From SAR324 cluster bacterium (GTDB lineage: Bacteria > SAR324 > NAC60-12), in NCBI GenBank assembly GCA_014382365.1, contig JACNJW010000050.1, forward strand, positions 1-64,000: a DNA stretch of 64,000 nt. Reading direction: 5' to 3'. Made by a program: the position numbers and the translations under genes. Under the pieces are notes generated by a model. That model worked only from the letters and a program-made list of their open reading frames with translations, ran no database searches and was not told the origin of the DNA. The first letter of the stretch is position 1. The number at the start of each line of letters is the position of its first letter. Shown in pieces: positions 10,390 through 19,854 of this stretch.

Positions 10390-13300
10390 ATGTCAGTATC
10401 TCTTAAAAATATTCTCAAAAATATCTGCGTAGACCACTACCCTCTTGAACTGCAGAGTCTTGCCGGTTCCAGTAAGGCACTTGTACTTGCCCTGCTCAGT
10501 CAAACACAGCAGCAGAGTGCAGAAAAAGGGAGACCGCTGATTATTGTCTGTGAATCTTTTGATGTTGCAGAAGTTCTACTGAATGACCTCTATTATTTTT
10601 GTGGAAAAAAAGGAGTGCATTTTTTTCCATTTTGGGATGTGCTGCCTTATGACAATTTTTCACCTCACAAAGGCTTGGTGGCGCAACGTTTTCAAACACT
10701 TGATGCACTGCTCAGTGGAGAATTAAAAATCCTTGTCACAACTCCAAATGGATTAATGCAGCGGTTCATGCCGCAAACCACTTTTCAAAAAAATACTACT
10801 TCACTCAGCAGAGAATCCGTCTGCAGTACAGAAGAGATTCGGCAAAAATTATTGTATGCAGGCTACTCTCAAGTTGATGTTGTTGAAGATCAGGGTGAAT
10901 TCAGTACGCATGGCGGGATTCTGGATGTTTTTCCACTCAATCTGGAAAAACCTGTCAGAATGGAGTTTTCAGACAAAAATGAACTCCTGTACCTCAAACC
11001 CTTTGATATCCAATCTCAGCGTACAGTTGAGCCGGAACTGTCTGCATTAAAAATCCTGCCGGGAAGCGAAATTATTTTTAATCCTGAAACCATCCACTAC
11101 GCCCGTCAAACCCTGCCTGACTACCGCAAAGACTGTTCACCGGAAGTACTGGCCCGTTTAAATGAAAGTTTGCGTAAAAGTGAAAGCTTTCCCGGAATTG
11201 AATCTCTTGCTCCACTCTACTATCCCAGACTGAATACACTCTTTGATTACTTACCTGAAGAATACCTGCTGGTAATCAATGAAGAAAAAAATGTTGAACA
11301 ACGTGCAGAGCATTTTTATCAGGAAGTTTTTATGGAGTACGAACTTAGTCTTCAGCAAAATAAACTTTCTCTTTCTCCTGAGGTCTTATTTTTAACTCAC
11401 CGTGAACTTGGAACTACACTGAACAAATCGGCACAGGTTTTTTTAAATTCCAAATCAAATCAAAAACAGACAAAAGGCCAGGCTCATCAGTTTCATTTTG
11501 CCGACAATCTGGCTTTACGTCAGGGTTTTGAAAACTCAAAAGCAACTTCTGCAGTTGGACACATGATACAGTTGCTACAGAACTGGCACAGAGACGGAGT
11601 GCCAATTTTGCTCAGTGCAAAAAACCAGACACATGCAGATAATTTTCAGCAATTGCTGGAAGATCTTGGTTTGGAAACTAAAGTAGCCGGTAGTCAGTTG
11701 ACTCCGGAATCCTGTCCCTGGCTGGAGTGGATGGAAAACCGCTCAGTTGTTTCTAGCAGCCCAATTCCAATTTTGAGCGGAAATATTTCTGCAGGTTTCC
11801 GCAAACTTGATGCAGCAGGTCAGATCCGCTTTATTTTGTTGACTGAAGAAGAAGTTTTTGGCGAGAAAACCAGGAGTCGACGTTTGCAGCGCACTCAAAT
11901 TCAGCAGGCTGCAGGCAGTCTGGATGATTTGCGTGAAGGAGATCATGTTGTTCATTTGGATTATGGAATCGGACGTTATCAGGGTTTACAGAAAATTTCT
12001 GCGGGCGGAAGTCAAAATGAGTTTATGCAACTGATTTATGCACGTGATGAAAAAGTATATGTTCCTGTGGGTAAATTTCATCTTGTGCAAAAATATGTTA
12101 ATGCTGACGGAACTGCTCCAAAACTGAGTAAACTTGGTGAGAAAGCCTGGAAAAAAACACGGCGGAAAGTGGCCAGTGCAGTTGAGGATATTGCAGAAGA
12201 ACTGGCAGAAATATATGCGCAGCGAAAAGCCAGTAAAGGTTTTGCCTTTGCTGCAGATGATCACGAAATGCAGGAATTTGAGTTGCGCTTTCCCTTTGAA
12301 GAAACTCCGGATCAGCTTGAAGTAATCAGCTCTGTCAAAGAAGACATGGAGAGCAAAATGCCGATGGATCGACTGGTCTGCGGTGATGTCGGTTTTGGCA
12401 AAACTGAAATAGCCATGCGTGCTGCCTTCAAAGCAGTTCAAGAGGAAAAACAGGTGGTAATTCTGGTACCTACCACAATACTTGCGCAGCAGCACTATGA
12501 AACATTTAGTAAACGCTTTGAGGACACACCGTTTATCATTGAAGTCATCAGCCGCTTTCGATCTGCAACTGAACAAAAAGAGATTCTCAAACGTCTCAGT
12601 GCTGGTAAAATAGATATCATCATCGGTACACACCGCCTGCTTTCTGCCGATGTTAAGTTCAAAGATTTAGGCCTGCTTGTTGTGGATGAAGAACAGCGCT
12701 TTGGAGTCAAACATAAAGAAAAAATTAAACGTTTTAGAGCAGCAGTTGATGTACTCACACTTTCTGCCACACCAATTCCACGAACTCTGCACATGTCGAT
12801 GATGGGAATTCGTGATTTAAGTCTGGTAAACACTCCACCTGCAGACCGCAGAGCAGTACGCACCCGCCTACTGCCGGTCAATAATTATATTATTCAGGAA
12901 GCAGTCAGTCGAGAAATACGCCGCGGCGGGCAGGTTTTTGTGGTACATAACAGGGTTGAGTCGATTTATGAATATGGACAATTTTTAAAAACTATCCTGC
13001 CCAATATCAGCATTGCAATTGGACACGGACAAATGCGGGAGCAGGAACTTGAAAAAGTAATGCTGGATTTTATTGAAGGACGTTTCGATCTTTTACTCTC
13101 AACGACCATCATTGAATCCGGACTGGATATTCCAAAAGCCAACACGATCATCATCGATAATGCACAGAATTTCGGACTTTCTCAACTCTACCAACTACGC
13201 GGAAGAGTTGGTCGCAGCAACGTACAGGCCTACGCCTATTTACTTGTTCCTGCAGAAAGGATACTGAGTGGGATTGCACATGAACGACTGCAGGTGCTGC

Positions 13301-13932
13301 AGGATCTCAACGATCTTGGCGCAGGCTTCAAAGTTGCTTCCAGGGATCTGGAAATTCGGGGTGCAGGAAATTTACTGGGTTCAGAGCAATCAGGTCAAAT
13401 AGCCAGTGTAGGTTTGGAACTATATACGCAGATGGTGGAACGTGCAGTTAAAAAACTGCTGCAGACTGAATCCGGATTGTTACCGGAGGATATCCAACTT
13501 CGCCTGGACCATATTGAGCAGGCAATTCCGGAATCCTATATTCGCAGTACAAGTCAGCGACTCTCACTTTACAAGTCAGTCGGGACACTGCCGACAAGAG
13601 AAAGCCTGTGGGATTTCCGCAACGGTGTCGAAAACCGTTTTGGAATGCTGCCTGAATCTGTGCTGAACATCTTCAGGAATGCGGAGGTTCGGTTGTGGGG
13701 ACAACTGCATGGAGTTGAGAAAATTGAACACGACCGCAGCCGTTTGAGGATTCAAGTCAAAGATGCAGCTAAACTTAATCATGAAAAACTGATTGAGTGG
13801 CTTTGTGAACAAAATACCGATTTAAGTTATATTCCGGAAAACACACTTGATTTAAAGAATATTCCTGCAGAAATGCCGTCCATCCTCAATGGACTAAAAC
13901 AGCTTGAAAAAGTTTTTACTGTTTCAAATTAA
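10390..13932 (+). CDS. mfd: Transcription-repair coupling factor
   Basis: An 1180-residue Mfd. It displaces RNA polymerase stalled at DNA lesions and recruits UvrA. The N-terminal UvrB-like module is seen at HFFPFWDVLPYDNFSPHKG. The RNA-polymerase-interacting (CarD-like) domain is at GDHVVHLDYGIGRYQGL. The superfamily 2 translocase follows with Walker A in CGDVGFGKTEIAMRAAFKA, the DEEQ box (VVDEEQRFGVKHKEK), TLSATPIPRTL, and motif VI QLRGRVGRSNVQAYAYL. A C-terminal TRCF domain masks the UvrA-binding surface. Length and domain order are normal. Confidence 0.97.
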   Translation: MSVSLKNILKNICVDHYPLELQSLAGSSKALVLALLSQTQQQSAEKGRPLIIVCESFDVAEVLLNDLYYFCGKKGVHFFPFWDVLPYDNFSPHKGLVAQRFQTLDALLSGELKILVTTPNGLMQRFMPQTTFQKNTTSLSRESVCSTEEIRQKLLYAGYSQVDVVEDQGEFSTHGGILDVFPLNLEKPVRMEFSDKNELLYLKPFDIQSQRTVEPELSALKILPGSEIIFNPETIHYARQTLPDYRKDCSPEVLARLNESLRKSESFPGIESLAPLYYPRLNTLFDYLPEEYLLVINEEKNVEQRAEHFYQEVFMEYELSLQQNKLSLSPEVLFLTHRELGTTLNKSAQVFLNSKSNQKQTKGQAHQFHFADNLALRQGFENSKATSAVGHMIQLLQNWHRDGVPILLSAKNQTHADNFQQLLEDLGLETKVAGSQLTPESCPWLEWMENRSVVSSSPIPILSGNISAGFRKLDAAGQIRFILLTEEEVFGEKTRSRRLQRTQIQQAAGSLDDLREGDHVVHLDYGIGRYQGLQKISAGGSQNEFMQLIYARDEKVYVPVGKFHLVQKYVNADGTAPKLSKLGEKAWKKTRRKVASAVEDIAEELAEIYAQRKASKGFAFAADDHEMQEFELRFPFEETPDQLEVISSVKEDMESKMPMDRLVCGDVGFGKTEIAMRAAFKAVQEEKQVVILVPTTILAQQHYETFSKRFEDTPFIIEVISRFRSATEQKEILKRLSAGKIDIIIGTHRLLSADVKFKDLGLLVVDEEQRFGVKHKEKIKRFRAAVDVLTLSATPIPRTLHMSMMGIRDLSLVNTPPADRRAVRTRLLPVNNYIIQEAVSREIRRGGQVFVVHNRVESIYEYGQFLKTILPNISIAIGHGQMREQELEKVMLDFIEGRFDLLLSTTIIESGLDIPKANTIIIDNAQNFGLSQLYQLRGRVGRSNVQAYAYLLVPAERILSGIAHERLQVLQDLNDLGAGFKVASRDLEIRGAGNLLGSEQSGQIASVGLELYTQMVERAVKKLLQTESGLLPEDIQLRLDHIEQAIPESYIRSTSQRLSLYKSVGTLPTRESLWDFRNGVENRFGMLPESVLNIFRNAEVRLWGQLHGVEKIEHDRSRLRIQVKDAAKLNHEKLIEWLCEQNTDLSYIPENTLDLKNIPAEMPSILNGLKQLEKVFTVSN

Positions 13933-14091
13933 CTGTTTGCAGAAATAACCTTCAACTCACGTTTTTTTTCTGTAAACAACTTACGGAATATAGGATCCGG
14001 TGGTATTGAGGTACTTCTGAGCAGGAATTGATACGTGAGCAGTCAGACAAGGATTTATAAGCTGAAAAAGATATTCCGGCTTTTATGCAGG

Positions 14092-14168
14092 CACACTGGA
14101 GACCATTGTGAATTTTTTGTCATCCTTGGCAGTTTTTACCCTTCCTTGGGGAGCAACGGTCTCCTGTG
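14092..14168. repeat. Imperfect inverted repeat, ~77 bp
   Basis: GGAGACCATTG (14098-14108) pairs with CAACGGTCTCC (14154-14164) with one mismatch, and flanking CACA/TGTG extends the stem past a two-base bulge. The 14-bp arms enclose a 45-base loop that contains two CCTTGG boxes. It sits in the 292-base spacer between the convergent mfd and hisC genes. It could be a bidirectional transcript end, a structured RNA, or a small mobile palindrome. No T-run directly follows either arm. Confidence 0.5.
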
Positions 14169-14224
14169 AGATTATCTTGAGTCCGGATTAATGCAATTAT
14201 CTCACCACTTGACGTCGGCATTCT

Positions 14225-15301
14225 TCAAGTCTTTAAATAGCTGCTGTAAACTTCCATAAAGCGCAGCATATCGGGCAGCATTCTGAGACTCATACGAAAA
14301 GTGTGGGCAATCGGAGAGCTCATGGGCCTGACCAGAATTTTATATTCCTTTAAATATGCAGTTGCTTCTGCAACATTTTCCGGCTCAACCAGCATAAAAT
14401 TGGCTGCACTTGCATAATACTTAACCTGCTGTTCATCAAAATACTTTTCCAGTGCAGGTTTGCTTTCTTCCATCAAATGCCTGACCACACTCTGCCAATG
14501 TTCAGGATGCAGTAATTGTTCACGTGCTGCCAATACTGCAACCAGATTCACATCATACGGTCCGCGTATTTTCTGCAGCTGGACAATATAATCTGCAGCA
14601 GCAATTACGTAGCCCAAGCGTAAGCTCGGCAATGCCAGTGCTTTGGAAAAAGTGCGGATGATGATTAAGTTTGGATAACTTACCAGCAGGGGCACACTGG
14701 ATTTTCCGGTAAATTCGAAATAGGCCTCATCAATCAATACCGGAATGTCCGGAAATGTCTTCAGCAAGTCCTCTATCTGCTCCCGGGAGACTGCTGTTCC
14801 AGTGGGATTGTTTGGGTTAATAACTACAATTAAACGGGTTTTTTCGTTAACCGATGCTTTTAACTCTGCCAAAGGAAATTGAAAATCTGCAGGAAATTGT
14901 GGTCCAACTACAGAGCAGCCTAACGTTCCTGCAATCTGTCTGAACATTGCAAAACCAGGCTGTACCATTGTCAGTTCGTCTCCGCTTTCCAGCAAACTGC
15001 GTAAAATGACGTCAATTGCCTGATCGGAACCGTTTGTAAGCAGCAAATTTTCTGCATTGACTCCGGCATAGTCAGCAAGTTTTTCCAGAAAGTCACCATA
15101 AACTGGATATGAATGCACTCGTTTACTGAGAAATTCTGCAATTTTTTTAACAGCAGCTGGATGAGGCGGCAGGGGAGATTCGTTAAAATCCATCAGCAAA
15201 TGCTCTTCAGGATTTCGATTCTCAAGTGGAGGATCGTAATAACTCATCCGGGAAATTGCATCCCGGACTTTAATGCTCTGCTTCATTGTTGAGTCAGACA
15301 C
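14225..15301 (-). CDS. hisC: Histidinol-phosphate aminotransferase
   Basis: A 358-residue fold-type I, PLP-dependent aminotransferase. It carries YDPPLENRN near the N-terminus, the PLP-contacting NPNNPTG motif, the aspartate in LIDEAYFEF, and the Schiff-base lysine in RTFSKALALPSLRLGY. This is the HisC pattern; the family makes histidinol phosphate from imidazole acetol phosphate in histidine synthesis, but some close relatives act on aromatic amino acids. No other his gene is nearby. It starts seven bases after the stop of the AsnC/RAM gene, so the two are likely one operon. Confidence 0.85.
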   Translation of the reverse strand: MSDSTMKQSIKVRDAISRMSYYDPPLENRNPEEHLLMDFNESPLPPHPAAVKKIAEFLSKRVHSYPVYGDFLEKLADYAGVNAENLLLTNGSDQAIDVILRSLLESGDELTMVQPGFAMFRQIAGTLGCSVVGPQFPADFQFPLAELKASVNEKTRLIVVINPNNPTGTAVSREQIEDLLKTFPDIPVLIDEAYFEFTGKSSVPLLVSYPNLIIIRTFSKALALPSLRLGYVIAAADYIVQLQKIRGPYDVNLVAVLAAREQLLHPEHWQSVVRHLMEESKPALEKYFDEQQVKYYASAANFMLVEPENVAEATAYLKEYKILVRPMSSPIAHTFRMSLRMLPDMLRFMEVYSSYLKT

Positions 15302-15307
15302 AAGTTC

Positions 15308-15583
15308 TCACTCTCCAATGGAAAACATGTGTTCCAAATCGTGACGCGAAAAAGTATTGAAGGCAATCAAAGTTTCTGTTGCAGTTATACCATTCAGTTC
15401 ACCAAATTTTCCGGCAATTGTATCTGCAATCTGCTCATTGGTTTTGACTCGGACAATCGCCACCAAATCGTAGCGTCCGGCCACTGAATAGACTTCGGAA
15501 ACTTCCTGCATATCAACTAATTTTTGCGAAACTTCTTTCATTTGCTGACGTTCTATATTTAAAAGAACCAATGCTGTAACCAT
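15308..15583 (-). CDS. Stand-alone AsnC/Lrp ligand-binding (RAM) protein
   Basis: A 91-residue protein that matches only the C-terminal RAM domain of Lrp/AsnC regulators: MVTALVLLNIERQQ, VSEVYSVAGRYDLVAIVRV, and a late TETLIAFNTFSRHDLEHMFSIGE. The helix-turn-helix DNA-binding half is missing, as in the single-domain SraM-like proteins that bind amino acids. It forms a pair with the downstream hisC gene (six-base gap), so an amino-acid-sensing role is plausible. It cannot bind DNA by itself. Confidence 0.85.
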   Translation of the reverse strand: MVTALVLLNIERQQMKEVSQKLVDMQEVSEVYSVAGRYDLVAIVRVKTNEQIADTIAGKFGELNGITATETLIAFNTFSRHDLEHMFSIGE

Positions 15584-15716
15584 GATTATCTCCTGTTATA
15601 TTGCATAATTATTGTAAACCGTATTTATTGTAACAAAGCTCGTTTTTTTTCAAAAGTGTTTTGTCTGAATTCTGCACTAAAGCAGCAGAGAAGTCCAGCA
15701 TAAGCTGCAGCAGAAG

Positions 15717-18500
15717 TCAGTGTGCATCCAACCAGTTATTGCCTTTACCAATTTCAATCAACAACGGCACCTCGAGGGCAACAACATTTTCCATGGTTTC
15801 CTTCAGCATTTCACATAGTTCATCTTCCTCTTCTTTGAGTGCATCAAAGACCAGTTCATCATGAACTGTCAGGATCATTTTGGACTGCATTTTCTTTTCA
15901 CTAAGCCGCCGGTCAACTGCAATCATGGCCAGCTTGATGATTTCTGCCGCAGAACCCTGGATGGGAGTATTTACTGCAGCTCCCTCCGCCATCCGCTTGA
16001 GCAGTCCCCTCGTGTTAATCTCAGGCAGGTAGCGTCTCCTGCCAAAAATAGTTTCTGAAAAACCTTCTTTACGGGCCTCTGCCAGAAATCGTTCCTGCAG
16101 GGCATGAATGGTACTGTATTTCTGAAAATAACGTTCTATAAATTCTTTTGCTTCTGCTTTTGTGGTTTTAGTTACAATTGAAAGCCGTTCCGGACCCATC
16201 CGGTAAATCAGGCCGAAATTGACTTCTTTGGCACGGGAGCGCATTTCACGAGTCACCTCTGCTTCCGCAACCTTGAAAATTGCAGCAGCAGTGAGTGCAT
16301 GAATATCCAGGTTGCGGCGGTAGGCATCCATGAAGGTTGGATCCTTCGAATAATGGGCCACAACCCGCAACTCGATCTGACTGTAGTCTGCAGAAATCAG
16401 TATTTTTTCGCTGCCGGAAGCAATAAAGGCCCGGCGAATGCGGCGTCCTTCACTACTGCGGACCGGAATATTCTGCAGATTTGGATTCTCTGAAGAAAGA
16501 CGTCCGGTTGCCGTTCCGGTTTGCTGAAAAGTGGAATGGATACAACCGCTGTCTGCATGAACATAAGTTGGCAGCTGATCAACATAGGTGTTTTTAAGTT
16601 TATTAAGTGTACGGTAACTCAAAATAGTTCGCGGCAGTTCATCTTCGGCTAATTTTTCTAAAGTTTCCTCGTCGGTCGACATGCGGTTGCCCAGCTTTAT
16701 TTTTTTGGGCTTGACCTTAAATTTTTCATGCAGACGCAGTTTTTCATAAATTATATTCTGCAGTTCAATTACGGAATTCGGATTAAACTCTTCACCGGCC
16801 TGTTCAACTATTTTTTGCCGCAATTCCTGCAGGCGGCCTTCAAATTCAAGTGCAATTTTTCCCAGACCAGCAACATCCAGCCTGACTCCAGCCAGTTCCA
16901 GCTTAGCCAAAGTAGTCGCCAGCGGAATTTCAATATTCTGAAAAGCACCCTCCATTCCGGTTTGTTTAAGTTGTGCGGCAAGCAGCAGCTGCAGACGCAG
17001 GATAATTGCAGCATCTTCGCAAAACTGAGGATGATCGTCTTGATCCGGCTCCTCAAACATTGAAAGTTGACTCTCTGCAGGCAGTGACTGCTCAGTATCT
17101 TTTGTTTTACGCTGTAAATTCAACTTGCGGCCCAGAAGATAATCTAGTTCGTAGCGCCTGAGCAGAGGATCTGTCATGTGTGCAGCCAGCATAACATCTG
17201 AAACCGTTCCCTGCATTTCAAAGCCGAGCTTTGAAAAAAGCTGTATTGTTTTTTTTAAACCGTGAAAGATCTTTGGATTTGCAGCAGACTCCAGCATTTT
17301 TTTTACTTCAGCAAACAACTCTGTTGACTGTGAATCCGGCTGACTGAAATCAAGAAAAATGCTGTTCTCCGGTTCTGCACAAATTGCCAGTCCCAAAAGC
17401 TGCAAATCCAGCTGATGCTGCCCCGATGTTTTGAGAGCAAGTGCCAGAGGCTCTCCCTGCGGAATATTCTGCAGGTATTTTTGAAACTGTTGTGGTGTTT
17501 CAATAATTGAACATTCCAACTCCAAAACACTGCTGACCTTTTCCGTTTCTGCTGCAGATTGGTATTCCTCTTCTTTATCCTTTACAACATTCGATTTATC
17601 CTGCGTTTCTTCATGCCGTTTCAGGTTTCCTGCAGCCTTCTTCCTGTGCAGACGGTTGAGCAGTGTGTTGAACTCCAGTTCCTCCAGCAGGGCAAATAAC
17701 TGTGGATTGTCATACAAATCAGTTTCACCAAGATGAACATCTTCAAGAGTGAATGCCAACGGTACACGGCAGTCAATGGTAGCCAGTTCTCTGGACAAAA
17801 GAGCACTGTCATGACCTGCAGCCAGTTTTTCTTTGAGACTTTTTCCACTAACATTTTCCAGATTTTCGTAGACCGTTTCGATGTTGCCGTATTCTGCAAT
17901 CAGCTTCATTGCAGTTTTTTCACCAACTCCACGTACACCAGGAATGTTGTCTGAAGAGTCACCCATCAGTCCCAGCATTTCAATCACCTGTTCCGGAGCA
18001 CAGCCAAATTTTTCAAATACACCCGGAATTCCAAGACGCTCGTTGCGGTGATTCAACATCACTATTTTTTCTGTTACCAACTGCATGTAATCTTTGTCAC
18101 TGGTAACCATAACACCCTCAATTTCAGCTTCTCCGCAGAGTCTCATCAACGTTCCAACAATATCATCTGCTTCAAATCCTGGTAAAATCAGATAGGGCAA
18201 ATTAAGTGCTTCCACCAATCTTGGCAAATACGGCAGCTGCTCAACCAGATCTTCCGGCATTTTTTCTCGGGTCGCTTTATAATCAGGAAATCTCTTATGA
18301 CGAAAAGTTGGCTCCGTAGAATCAGAAGTCACTGCCAGATAATCCGGCTTTTCTTCTTCAATAATTTTGACCAGCTGCATCAAAAAAGCCCTGATTCCAC
18401 TTGTATTCAAACCTTTTGAATTGATCAGCGGAGTCCGGATCATGGCAAAATAACCGCGGTAAAGCACTGCCATCGAATCTACTGCAAATAGTTTAGACAT
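15717..18500 (-). CDS. polA: DNA polymerase I, proofreading motifs lost
   Basis: A 927-residue family A polymerase for Okazaki fragment processing and repair. The 5'-nuclease domain is intact (LILPGFEADDIVGTL, VTSDKDYMQLV, GVRGVGEKTAMKLI). The polymerase domain has motif A (SADYSQIELRVVAHYS), motif B (RSRAKEVNFGLIYRMG) and motif C (ILTVHDELVFD). The middle 3'-5' exonuclease domain is present in length, but exo motif I, normally D-x-E, reads LALKTSG, and the exo II aspartate is not seen at HGLKKTIQLF. Proofreading is therefore probably absent, as in Taq polymerase. The gene diverges from the outer-membrane protein gene. Confidence 0.95.
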   Translation of the reverse strand: MSKLFAVDSMAVLYRGYFAMIRTPLINSKGLNTSGIRAFLMQLVKIIEEEKPDYLAVTSDSTEPTFRHKRFPDYKATREKMPEDLVEQLPYLPRLVEALNLPYLILPGFEADDIVGTLMRLCGEAEIEGVMVTSDKDYMQLVTEKIVMLNHRNERLGIPGVFEKFGCAPEQVIEMLGLMGDSSDNIPGVRGVGEKTAMKLIAEYGNIETVYENLENVSGKSLKEKLAAGHDSALLSRELATIDCRVPLAFTLEDVHLGETDLYDNPQLFALLEELEFNTLLNRLHRKKAAGNLKRHEETQDKSNVVKDKEEEYQSAAETEKVSSVLELECSIIETPQQFQKYLQNIPQGEPLALALKTSGQHQLDLQLLGLAICAEPENSIFLDFSQPDSQSTELFAEVKKMLESAANPKIFHGLKKTIQLFSKLGFEMQGTVSDVMLAAHMTDPLLRRYELDYLLGRKLNLQRKTKDTEQSLPAESQLSMFEEPDQDDHPQFCEDAAIILRLQLLLAAQLKQTGMEGAFQNIEIPLATTLAKLELAGVRLDVAGLGKIALEFEGRLQELRQKIVEQAGEEFNPNSVIELQNIIYEKLRLHEKFKVKPKKIKLGNRMSTDEETLEKLAEDELPRTILSYRTLNKLKNTYVDQLPTYVHADSGCIHSTFQQTGTATGRLSSENPNLQNIPVRSSEGRRIRRAFIASGSEKILISADYSQIELRVVAHYSKDPTFMDAYRRNLDIHALTAAAIFKVAEAEVTREMRSRAKEVNFGLIYRMGPERLSIVTKTTKAEAKEFIERYFQKYSTIHALQERFLAEARKEGFSETIFGRRRYLPEINTRGLLKRMAEGAAVNTPIQGSAAEIIKLAMIAVDRRLSEKKMQSKMILTVHDELVFDALKEEEDELCEMLKETMENVVALEVPLLIEIGKGNNWLDAH

Positions 18501-18664
18501 ATAAAATTGAAAAAAGTGATAAAATGAAATAAATTAAGCAACAAAGTCACGATAGCGGCTGACCTGAACTAAGCAGGGAACAATTTGCACAGAGGGTGCA
18601 TCAACCACAGCAACATTTTTTTATCTCGAATATTGCTTGCTGAAACAATCGTATTTTGTCTTCA

Positions 18665-19852
18665 ATGCTACTTTTACGCTACCATATTCTCAGCTTTTTT
18701 GTCGCACTAATAATAGTGTTCTTCAGTGGAGTCTGTTCTCTGCAGGCTCAGACAGGAGAGCTGCGGCGTCCAGGACAGGGCATTCGTAATTTAGGCATGG
18801 GAAATACGGGAATTGGTCTTAGTTTTGACGAAAACGCTCTTTTCTATAATCCGGCAGGTCTTGCAAGTGTTGATACAATTCTGATCGGCTTTCCTTTTTT
18901 ATGGGAGATTTCAAATGATTCCATCGACCTGATCAAAGACATTTCCAAACTCAGCGGAGACTCTGCAACAGCAGATACTGTCGAATTACTGATGGGTAAA
19001 CGTGTACATTTTCGAAGTTTAGTTGATTTAAACTTGGTCATGCCCTTTGGTGAACTGCTAACTTTTGGTATTGCCAGCGGCCTCGAAACTCAGTTTGATT
19101 TAGGAGTCCGCAATCCTGTTGCCATTGAAATCGACTTTGGGTTTCGACTCGACAGAATCCAAACTATGGCAGTTGCACTTCCAGTTGCACGCGGACGCTG
19201 GCTGGTTGGTGCAGGGATCGAAACGATTGAGCGCTGTGATATTCCATTAACTTCTGTCACACTCGGTACAATCTTGACCAGCTCCAATCTCAGCAGTTCC
19301 TTCGGCAGCTGCAAACTTACAGATCTTAAACGTGCACAAACTTTCAATTTTGGTTTCCAAAAACGGCTGGAAACCGCATCTGCTTTAAAAATGAGCTGGG
19401 GCTTTGCTATTAAAAATCTTGGCGGGCTCAAGTTCAAACGTGCAGACGGTGAGACAAGTCCGGCCGATCAATTTCCGGAATACAGTACTGGCCTTTCCTG
19501 GCAGCCTTCATGGGGTCCGGTCAGGTTGCTCTATGCAATTGATCTGCGCGACATTACAATGAAGCATGCAGATGATACTACCTGTCAGGCTAAAAAAAGC
19601 TCAAAATGCTACTGGAAGCGACTGCACATTGGCACTGAATTTGGAATATTTCCCATTGATTCCGGTGCCAGTACAATTGCAGTCCGGGCAGGATTCAACC
19701 AGGGTTATTTCAGCTATGGATTTGAACTGAACCCCTTTATATTTTTTCGGGGTCTCAATATTCAGTATGCGATTTACAAGACTGAAACCGGAGCACAAAT
19801 CGGAGACCGTCCTGATAAACGACGTGTCCTGCAAATAAATTTTGGATTTTAG
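18665..19852 (+). CDS. Outer-membrane beta-barrel protein (PorV/FadL-like)
   Basis: About 395 residues. A signal peptide (LLLRYHILSFFVALIIVF, cleavage near SLQAQT) is followed by RNLGMGNTGIGLSFDENALFYNPAGLA, the usual N-terminal signature of PorV/UPF0164/FadL-like barrels. The rest is alternating amphipathic strands ending in an aromatic residue (RRVLQINFGF), as expected for outer-membrane insertion. An alternative TTG start lies nine bases upstream; the ATG at 18665 is chosen. The lipoprotein gene begins two bases after its stop, so the two probably act together in the outer membrane. Substrate unknown. Confidence 0.8.
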   Translation: MLLLRYHILSFFVALIIVFFSGVCSLQAQTGELRRPGQGIRNLGMGNTGIGLSFDENALFYNPAGLASVDTILIGFPFLWEISNDSIDLIKDISKLSGDSATADTVELLMGKRVHFRSLVDLNLVMPFGELLTFGIASGLETQFDLGVRNPVAIEIDFGFRLDRIQTMAVALPVARGRWLVGAGIETIERCDIPLTSVTLGTILTSSNLSSSFGSCKLTDLKRAQTFNFGFQKRLETASALKMSWGFAIKNLGGLKFKRADGETSPADQFPEYSTGLSWQPSWGPVRLLYAIDLRDITMKHADDTTCQAKKSSKCYWKRLHIGTEFGIFPIDSGASTIAVRAGFNQGYFSYGFELNPFIFFRGLNIQYAIYKTETGAQIGDRPDKRRVLQINFGF

Positions 19853-19854
19853 CA

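Noticed and set aside
11986..12633. 215-residue minus-strand open frame
   Set aside because: It lies wholly inside mfd, is rich in Cys/Phe and matches the reverse complement of conserved helicase motifs; no ribosome site. A shadow ORF.
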